NCBI GenBank assembly: GCA_019112765.1
Contig: DXIU01000108.1
Coordinates: forward strand, 1 to 38,553
DNA: 38,553 nucleotides
Source: Candidatus Mediterraneibacter norwichensis
GTDB lineage: Bacteria; Bacillota; Clostridia; Lachnospirales; Lachnospiraceae
Direction: 5' to 3'
The position numbers and the translations under genes are program-made. The notes under the pieces are model-generated. The model was not told the origin of the DNA, made no database searches, and was given only the letters and a program-made list of their open reading frames with translations. Shown here one piece after another: positions 32,786 to 38,553 of this stretch (its first letter is position 1; every line of letters begins with the position of its first letter).

Positions 32786-34936
32786 ATGGATATAAACCAG
32801 AAGCTGACAGATGAACTTGGAGTAAAGCGGTGGCAGATTGACGCTGCAGTAAAGCTGATTGATGAGGGAAACACGATTCCTTTTATTTCAAGATACCGGA
32901 AAGAGGCAACCGGTTCGCTCAATGACGAGCAGCTGAGAAAACTTCATGAACGTCTGTTATATCTGCGCAGTCTGGAGGAAAAAAAGGAGCAGGTGCTTTC
33001 CAGCATAGAAGAACAGGGAAAACTTACGGAGGAACTGAAAGCTCAGATCCTGGCAGCAGAGGCGCTGGTGACGGTGGAAGATCTGTACCGTCCTTACCGG
33101 CCCAAGCGGAGAACCCGCGCGACGATTGCCAAAGAGAAAGGGCTGGAGCCGCTGGCGGCACTGATCTGGCTGCAGAAGACGGAAGAACCTCTTGAAAACG
33201 CTGCCCGTCCGTATATTTCAGAGGAGAAAGGCGTGGCGACAGAAGCGGATGCCATCGCGGGGGCGCAGGATATCATAGCAGAGTCCATATCTGACAATGC
33301 GGATTACCGGACCTGGATCCGCCGGACAACCATGAAGAAGGGAAAAGTTGTCTCCACGGCAAAAGACCCGGATGCGGAATCCGTTTACGAGATGTACTAT
33401 GACTTTGAGGAGCCGGTGTCAAAACTGGCGGGGCACCGGATTCTGGCGCTTAACCGAGGAGAAAAGGAAAAGATTCTGACCGTAAGGGTGGAAGCGCCGG
33501 AGGAAGAGATTACAGCCTGGCTGGAGAGAAAAACACTGCGGGGAAATAATCCTTTTACATCTCCGATAATAAAAGAGGCGGTGAAAGACAGCTATCACCG
33601 GCTTATCGCTCCGGCGATTGAGCGGGAGATACGGAATGATCTGACGGAGAAAGCTGAGGACGGCGCCATCCAGGTGTTCGGGAAAAATCTCCACCAGCTT
33701 CTGATGCAGCCTCCGGTTGCGGGAAGAGTTGTACTGGGATGGGATCCGGCTTTCCGTACCGGGTGTAAGCTGGCGGTAGTGGACGAAACGGGAAAAGTAA
33801 TCGGAACTACTGTGATTTACCCTACGGCGCCTACTACTCCGAAGAAGATCCAGGCGAGCAAGGATCTGTTGAAGAAGATCATACCGAAGTACCATATTTC
33901 TCTGATTTCTCTCGGAAATGGAACTGCATCCAGGGAGTCGGAACAGTTTATTGTGGATCTTCTGAAGGAAATACCGGAAAAAGTACAGTATGTAATTGTA
34001 AACGAAGCAGGGGCATCTGTTTATTCTGCCAGCAAGCTTGCCAGCGAGGAATTTCCGAAGTTTGATGTGGGGCAGAGGAGCGCTGCGTCCATTGCCAGAC
34101 GGCTCCAGGATCCGCTGGCCGAACTGGTAAAGATTGACCCGAAATCCATTGGAGTGGGACAGTATCAGCATGATATGAATCAGAAAAAACTGAGCGAGTC
34201 CCTGACTGGCGTGGTGGAAGACTGCGTAAATAAGGTGGGTGTGGACCTGAATACAGCTTCAGCTCCGCTTCTCTCCTATATCTCGGGCATCAGCAGCGCT
34301 ATTGCGAAAAATATCGTGGCTTACCGGGAGGCAAACGGACGTTTCAAAGACCGCAGAGAGCTGCTGAAAGTGCCGAAGCTGGGGCCGAAAGCGTTCGAAC
34401 AGTGTGCCGGATTTATGCGGATTCAGGACGGCTCCAATCCTCTGGATGCCACAGGTGTCCACCCGGAATCCTATGCTGCCGCGGAACAGCTGCTTAAAAA
34501 ACAGGGATTTACACCGGAGGATGTCAGAGAACATCATCTTGCCGGCCTGTCCATGACCGTGCGGGATTACAGAAAGACGGCGGAAGAGCTGGGAATCGGC
34601 GAGATTACTCTGCGGGATATTGTGAAGGAACTGGAGAAGCCGGGCAGGGATCCCAGAGATGAGATGCCCCGGCCGATTCTGCGGACAGATGTGCTGGATA
34701 TGAAAGACCTGAAAGAGGGCATGGTGCTCAAGGGAACTGTGAGGAATGTAATTGACTTCGGCGCATTCGTGGATATCGGTGTCCATCAGGACGGACTGGT
34801 GCATATTTCCCAGATGACGGAGAAATATATCCGGCATCCGCTGGAAGTGGTAAGTGTAGGAGATATTGTGGACGTAAAGGTTTTAAGTGTGGATCTGAAG
34901 AAGAAGAGAATCCAGCTTACAATGAAAGGCGTATAA
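32786..34936 (+). CDS. tex: Tex family RNA-binding transcription accessory protein
   Basis: A 716-residue cytosolic nucleic-acid-binding protein. The helical Tex N-terminal region has the hallmark IPFISRYRKEATGSLNDEQL (about 32-52) and VEDLYRPYRPKRRTRATIAKEKGLEPLA. An YqgF-like RNase H-fold domain (about 315-445, GWDPAFRTGCKLAVVD), a helix-hairpin-helix region (about 480-560, SYISGISSAIAKNIV) and a C-terminal S1 domain (about 640-712, GMVLKGTVRNVIDFGAFVDIGVHQDGLVHIS) follow in the usual order. Length and domains are normal for the family. Tex affects transcription and toxin expression in other bacteria; its precise role here is unknown. It is monocistronic. Confidence 0.96.
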   Translation: MDINQKLTDELGVKRWQIDAAVKLIDEGNTIPFISRYRKEATGSLNDEQLRKLHERLLYLRSLEEKKEQVLSSIEEQGKLTEELKAQILAAEALVTVEDLYRPYRPKRRTRATIAKEKGLEPLAALIWLQKTEEPLENAARPYISEEKGVATEADAIAGAQDIIAESISDNADYRTWIRRTTMKKGKVVSTAKDPDAESVYEMYYDFEEPVSKLAGHRILALNRGEKEKILTVRVEAPEEEITAWLERKTLRGNNPFTSPIIKEAVKDSYHRLIAPAIEREIRNDLTEKAEDGAIQVFGKNLHQLLMQPPVAGRVVLGWDPAFRTGCKLAVVDETGKVIGTTVIYPTAPTTPKKIQASKDLLKKIIPKYHISLISLGNGTASRESEQFIVDLLKEIPEKVQYVIVNEAGASVYSASKLASEEFPKFDVGQRSAASIARRLQDPLAELVKIDPKSIGVGQYQHDMNQKKLSESLTGVVEDCVNKVGVDLNTASAPLLSYISGISSAIAKNIVAYREANGRFKDRRELLKVPKLGPKAFEQCAGFMRIQDGSNPLDATGVHPESYAAAEQLLKKQGFTPEDVREHHLAGLSMTVRDYRKTAEELGIGEITLRDIVKELEKPGRDPRDEMPRPILRTDVLDMKDLKEGMVLKGTVRNVIDFGAFVDIGVHQDGLVHISQMTEKYIRHPLEVVSVGDIVDVKVLSVDLKKKRIQLTMKGV

Positions 34937-34955
34937 CAGGAAGATCTGTTTATAA

Positions 34956-35015
34956 AAAAGCCATCTTCCGGATTGTTGCAGAAAGATGCCATGTAACATC
35001 CGGCGGATGGCTTTT
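34956..35015. terminator. Bidirectional terminator between tex and the convergent HAD gene
   Basis: AAAAGCCATC and CCGGAT (34956-34973) pair with ATCCGG and GATGGCTTTT (34998-35015). The plus strand ends in CTTTT, and the minus strand reads GGCTTTTTT, so it can end transcripts from both convergent genes. Confidence 0.75.
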
Positions 35016-35047
35016 CTGATTTCTGTCCCATACAGGCGGCAGAGGGA

Positions 35048-35677
35048 TCAGGCCAGAAGCAGAGCACCCAGATCTGAAGGATGCTCCGGGTAGTATGAGG
35101 CCGTGATTTTACAGTTCTGTGTCCCCCATACTGCGAGAGCCCTGTCCGCTCCGGCCCGCTTTGCGCATTCCATATCCTGGGCACTGTCCCCTACATAAAG
35201 AACCTGTTCCGGCCGGGCGCCTGCCTTTTTCATGTATTGAAGCAGCGGGGCCGGCGAGGGTTTGTGCTCGGAAGTGTCGTCCGCACAGATGATCACAGGG
35301 AAAAAATGCAGAAGAGAAAACGGACGGAAAACCAGTTCCAGTTCACTGCGTGTCCGGGATGTGACAATCCCCAGTTTCATCCCCGCGTCTCTCAGCTGCC
35401 CAAGCAAAGATTCCATACCGGGGAAAGGCCGGATGAGATGGGAACATTCGTCCTCCTTTTTTACCCACATTTCTATGACGGAGGGGATGCGCTCTTCATC
35501 CACAGAGAGACGGCGCAGAACATTTTCGCTGGTCAGACCGAGGGCGAAGCTGAGGTCTTCTGTTTCAGGAGAGTGTCCGTTTATCAGTGCCAGTGTGTCT
35601 TTCAGAGCCTGAAGAATACAGTGCGCTGTATCAAGGAGAGTTCCGTCTACATCAAAAACAATATGCGTGTATTTCAT
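35048..35677 (-). CDS. HAD-IA phosphatase, phosphoglycolate phosphatase-like
   Basis: A 209-residue cytosolic phosphatase. Motif I FDVDGTLLDT is at about residues 8-17, followed by a helical C1 cap, motif II IVTSRT, motif III Lys in EHKPSPAP, and motif IV YVGDSAQDMECAKRAGA. This set is typical of the Gph/PpaX group, which hydrolyse phosphoglycolate or pyrophosphate. ATG 35677 follows GGAGA on the minus strand. It is convergent with tex, sharing the bidirectional terminator. Confidence 0.9.
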   Translation of the reverse strand: MKYTHIVFDVDGTLLDTAHCILQALKDTLALINGHSPETEDLSFALGLTSENVLRRLSVDEERIPSVIEMWVKKEDECSHLIRPFPGMESLLGQLRDAGMKLGIVTSRTRSELELVFRPFSLLHFFPVIICADDTSEHKPSPAPLLQYMKKAGARPEQVLYVGDSAQDMECAKRAGADRALAVWGTQNCKITASYYPEHPSDLGALLLA

Positions 35678-35731
35678 AAATAGTCTCCGTTCCGCCGTTT
35701 ACGGCTGTTTATCACGATATAATGTATTACA

Positions 35732-35760
35732 AGTATATCACAGGAAAGTCAGAAGCTGAA
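35732..35760 (-). promoter_or_regulatory. Promoter of the HAD-IA phosphatase gene
   Basis: On the minus strand TTCAGC (35760-35755) is followed after 17 bases by TATACT (35737-35732) with an extended -10 TGA. The start codon is about 55 bases downstream. The -35 is weak. Confidence 0.5.
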
Positions 35761-35815
35761 ATCAAAAATTAATAAAAATTAAGTAATTGATAGAGGTTTC
35801 TTAAAGAAAAGATAC

Positions 35816-35821
35816 TATAAT
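35816..35821 (+). promoter_or_regulatory. Possible -10 element for the deacetylase gene
   Basis: A perfect TATAAT lies 76 bases upstream of the deacetylase start codon in an AT-rich stretch, but no convincing -35 is found at 16-18 bases. An ACCGG...CCGGT inverted repeat follows around 35838-35863, between this element and the ribosome binding site. Confidence 0.35.
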
Positions 35822-35896
35822 CAACTAGACGAGTATAAACCGGTCATTAAGAGGCCTGCCGGTAGAGAAGTTATACAAATGAGGAGGATATGAAAG

Positions 35897-36775
35897 ATGC
35901 GTGACTGGGGAGAAAAGGAGAACAGGCGGAATGGATTTATTCTGTGCGGACTTGTCTTTTTTGTGATCGCGGCGACAGTTTTCTGCATGATTGCAGATGG
36001 CCGGGAAACGGCAAAGGAGCAGGCGGAGATAGCTGCGGAGAAAAAGGCGGAAGAAGCGGCGGAAAAAGCGAGAAAAAAGGCGGAGGAGCAGAGAAAACTG
36101 GCCTCGTCGGTGCAGCCGGGAGTCCCGGTAGGCACAACGGAAGTAAATGATAACGAGAAGGTTATTTATCTGACATTTGATGACGGCCCCTCTGCCAATA
36201 CAGAAGAGATTCTTAAAATTCTGGATAAATACAACGTCAAGGCTACTTTTTTTATTACCGGTGAAGACGAAAGTCACAGATATCTGATCAAAAAGGCCTA
36301 TGACGCGGGACATACCATCGGTCTTCATACATATTCTCACAAATATTCGGAAGTCTACGCATCGGTGGACGCATATTTTGAGGATCTGAATAAGATCGGG
36401 AAGATAGCCGAAGAACAGCTTGGCTTTGTCCCATGCTTCATCCGTTTCCCGGGCGGAGCTTCCAACAAGGTCTCCGCGCAGTACTGTAAGGGAATTATGT
36501 CCAGGCTGGTGGAACTGGTACAGGAGAAAGGGTATCAGTATTACGACTGGAACCTTGACAGCGGTGACGGCGCAGGAAAAGGAAAGGATGAGCTGATCAG
36601 AAATTCCCGGACGGATAAGCTGAATCATATCATGCTCCTGTGCCATGACGCCGGGGCGAAACATGAAACCGTGGAGGCTCTTCCTTCGATAATTGAGTAT
36701 TATCAGCAGAAGGGGTATGAATTCCGGGCGATTGACAGGGAGAGTTATGTGGTGCATCATAAGGTGAATAACTGA
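35897..36775 (+). CDS. Membrane-anchored polysaccharide deacetylase (NodB/PgdA-like)
   Basis: A 292-residue protein with an N-terminal membrane anchor (about 13-33), a Lys/Glu/Ala-rich helical spacer (about 38-70) and an extracellular NodB-homology domain. Motif 1 is TFDDGP (93-98), motif 2 His144-x3-His148 (HTYSH, metal ligands), motif 3 RFPGG (183-187), motif 4 DWN (217-219) and motif 5 His250 in LLCHD, so a catalytically competent carbohydrate esterase 4 is expected. It probably N-deacetylates peptidoglycan GlcNAc or MurNAc, which in other bacteria lowers lysozyme sensitivity. AGGAGG precedes ATG 35897; the nearer ATG at 35890 opens only a four-codon frame. Confidence 0.93.
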   Translation: MRDWGEKENRRNGFILCGLVFFVIAATVFCMIADGRETAKEQAEIAAEKKAEEAAEKARKKAEEQRKLASSVQPGVPVGTTEVNDNEKVIYLTFDDGPSANTEEILKILDKYNVKATFFITGEDESHRYLIKKAYDAGHTIGLHTYSHKYSEVYASVDAYFEDLNKIGKIAEEQLGFVPCFIRFPGGASNKVSAQYCKGIMSRLVELVQEKGYQYYDWNLDSGDGAGKGKDELIRNSRTDKLNHIMLLCHDAGAKHETVEALPSIIEYYQQKGYEFRAIDRESYVVHHKVNN

Positions 36776-36855
36776 GAGGACGGGAGATTTTATGTTGACT
36801 GTCTGGAGAATTTCAGATATTTTATGGATAAATTATACCCCAAAGTCATGGAAGC

Positions 36856-36890
36856 GGATGTTAGAGTAGTTTCTAACATCCTTAATTTTT
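36856..36890 (+). terminator. Rho-independent terminator of the deacetylase gene
   Basis: GGATGTTAGA (36856-36865) pairs perfectly with TCTAACATCC (36872-36881), followed by TTAATTTTTT. It also marks the switch to AT-rich sequence. Confidence 0.85.
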
Positions 36891-36970
36891 TATATATCAA
36901 AAACGTTAATTGTGATAAAATGATAAAAACTGATTGAGTTAAATAACAAAATAGTCAAGGAGAAAAATAA

Positions 36971-38553
36971 ATGGCTGTATTTAACGAAGATACAAGAGTA
37001 AAAATTCCTGCCACAATTCAATATTTAAAATTAGGATATCATTATCAGTCTTTAAAAACAGATGACATTGATATTGACTTTAACACAAAAATTTTTGTAA
37101 ACAGATTTAAGCCAGCTCTGGAGAAAATTAATGATAGAAAATTTTCTTATGATGAAATTAAGGAGATCCTTGTAAACATCCATAGTTTAATTAAGAATAA
37201 TGATCTGGGTAAGGAATTCTACAAATGGATTATTGATCCATTGGACAGAGTAAAACTTATCGATTTTGCAAATATAGATAATAACGATTTTGCTGTTGTG
37301 GATGAATTGCCTTTCAGTGTGATTGAGGGAACTGAAGAAGGTTCATTTAGGCCGGATATTACTGTATTAATCAACGGAATGCCATTGGCTTTTCTGGAAG
37401 TGAAGAAGCCCAATAATGAAGGTGGTATACAGGCTGAGTTTGACAGAATGATTAATAAACGCTTGAAGAATTCGGATTACAGGAAGTTTTTTAACCTGAT
37501 TCAGTTTGTCTCTTTTTCCAATAATATGGAATATGAGGAAGATGATGACGCAGAGGATGTAAGGGCAGGGTCATTTTATACAACGCCAAATGGAAATAAT
37601 ACAAGCTTTTCATTTTTTAGAGAAGATGACGAATTGTATCATACAAATTACCAATATCAAGATGTGACAGATGATACTGTTAAATCTGTGATGAAAGACT
37701 GCGGTTACAATCCGATGGAAACAGATACAGCAGAATTTCAGGAAAATCTGAAGCCAACGACTCCATGTAACAGATTTATCACATCTGTATTTGATAAAGA
37801 ACGTTTTCTGTATTTTATACAATACGGATTCATGTACATAAATGAAAAAGTTCCGCAAAAACATATTATGCGATATCCGCAGTTCTTTGCCACAAGAAAA
37901 ATAATAGAACGACTGGAATCAGGCGGAAAAGGTGGAATTATCTGGCATACCCAGGGCTCCGGGAAAACTGCGCTTACAGCGTTTTCCAACCGTGTAATTC
38001 GTGATTACTATGCAAAAAAGAAAGTGAGTACAAGATTTTTTTTTGTGGTTGACCGCTTGGATCTGTTGACGCAGGCAAGTGTCGAATTTACGAACAGAGG
38101 ATTAAAGGTAGTAAACTGTGAGGACAAAGCAGGATTTACAAAGGAATTGAACAAATCTCTCTCTACAAATGTAGGAACAAAATCCATAGGGGAAATTTGT
38201 GTTGTAAACATTCAAAAATTTGAAGGAAAGATGCCAGAAGCAAAGAATGAATATAAGGCGAAAGTACAGAGAGTTTTCTTTATTGATGAAGCCCACAGAA
38301 GCTATTCGACTACAGGAGAATTTTTCAAGAATCTAATGACGTGCGATTTGGATGGTGTATATATTGCTCTTACCGGTACACCGTTGTTGTCTAAAAAAGA
38401 ACGGTCTAATTTGAAATTTGGAGACTATATCCATAAATACTTTTATGATAAGTCTATTGCCGATGGCTACACACTCAGAATTAAAAAGGAAAATATAGAC
38501 ACTGTTGCAAAATCAGAAATCAAAAAGAATCTGGAAATAGAAGATAACAGACT
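36971..38553 (+). CDS. hsdR: Type I restriction enzyme R subunit (HsdR), 5' part, runs off the window
   Basis: At least 527 codons are open to the window edge. HsdR is the motor and nuclease subunit of type I restriction-modification complexes. An N-terminal PD-ExK nuclease domain shows Asp129 (FRPDITVLI) and Glu143-x-Lys145 (FLEVKKP). The SF2 translocase follows, with motif I TQGSGKT (Lys332), motif II DEAH (439-442) and motif III ALTGTP. ATG 36971 follows AAGGAG by eight bases. The gene is visibly more AT-rich than everything before it, with many A/T-ending codons, suggesting horizontal acquisition. hsdM and hsdS are not upstream, so they are expected beyond the window. No confident promoter is visible; TGA-TAAAAT at 36913-36921 is a candidate -10. 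Confidence 0.93.
   Translation, partial: MAVFNEDTRVKIPATIQYLKLGYHYQSLKTDDIDIDFNTKIFVNRFKPALEKINDRKFSYDEIKEILVNIHSLIKNNDLGKEFYKWIIDPLDRVKLIDFANIDNNDFAVVDELPFSVIEGTEEGSFRPDITVLINGMPLAFLEVKKPNNEGGIQAEFDRMINKRLKNSDYRKFFNLIQFVSFSNNMEYEEDDDAEDVRAGSFYTTPNGNNTSFSFFREDDELYHTNYQYQDVTDDTVKSVMKDCGYNPMETDTAEFQENLKPTTPCNRFITSVFDKERFLYFIQYGFMYINEKVPQKHIMRYPQFFATRKIIERLESGGKGGIIWHTQGSGKTALTAFSNRVIRDYYAKKKVSTRFFFVVDRLDLLTQASVEFTNRGLKVVNCEDKAGFTKELNKSLSTNVGTKSIGEICVVNIQKFEGKMPEAKNEYKAKVQRVFFIDEAHRSYSTTGEFFKNLMTCDLDGVYIALTGTPLLSKKERSNLKFGDYIHKYFYDKSIADGYTLRIKKENIDTVAKSEIKKNLEIEDNR

Noticed and set aside
36905-36938. A promoter for hsdR.
   Set aside because: TGA-TAAAAT is present, but no -35 at the right distance stands out in the AT-rich sequence, so it is mentioned only within the hsdR entry.

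Overview
The window looks like part of a Lachnospiraceae-type (Clostridium cluster XIVa) gut Firmicute chromosome. The reasons are moderate GC, strong AGGAGG-type ribosome binding sites, sigma-A promoters that often carry an extended -10 (TGN), a YesM/YesN two-component pair beside a carbohydrate ABC operon, FIVAR/F5-8C-rich extracellular glycosidases, a UppP phosphatase and a TrpRS-II-like synthetase. No species is assigned. No rRNA, CRISPR array, transposase or integrase gene was seen.

Layout. 1-3.2 kb: a secreted coiled-coil/SleB-type wall hydrolase (minus strand), a Cof-type HAD phosphatase and uppP, with divergent overlapping promoters between the first two. 3.2-5.8 kb: a polar amino-acid ABC transporter (binding protein, permease, ATPase). 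Its binding protein appears circularly permuted and its ATPase carries an insertion. 5.9-7.7 kb: one gene encoding an SfsA nuclease domain fused to a complete MutY adenine glycosylase. 7.7-9.5 kb: a TetR regulator, a frameshifted remnant of a diacylglycerol kinase, and a PAP2-type membrane phosphatase.

9.4-20.6 kb: a carbohydrate locus. A YesM histidine kinase and YesN/AraC response regulator are flanked on both sides by very long intergenic foldback elements: one of about 330 bp before them and three in a row after them. Three of the four share a related apical-loop sequence. Next come a lipoprotein sugar-binding protein, two permeases and two adjacent GH127 (beta-L-arabinofuranosidase family) enzymes with all catalytic and metal residues kept. 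The likely scheme is that the kinase senses an arabinofuranoside-type glycan or its fragments, YesN activates the operon, the transporter imports the oligosaccharide using an ATPase encoded elsewhere, and the two GH127 enzymes cleave it in the cytoplasm.

20.6-29.5 kb: trpS (TrpRS-II-like), then a 2164-residue secreted, cell-surface GH31 enzyme with FN3, two F5/8C, dockerin-like, cohesin-like, Ig-like and four FIVAR modules, then a thioredoxin-like lipoprotein. 29.5-36.9 kb: tRNA-Arg(ACG), a second Cof-type phosphatase, a YtrA-type GntR/ABC exporter operon with a clear operator, tex, a phosphoglycolate-phosphatase-like HAD protein, and a membrane-anchored polysaccharide deacetylase. From about 36.8 kb the sequence becomes visibly AT-rich and the 5' part of a type I restriction hsdR gene runs off the end, probably a horizontally acquired defence locus.

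The most unusual items are the SfsA-MutY fusion, the permuted binding protein, and the foldback elements with a shared apical loop around yesMN.
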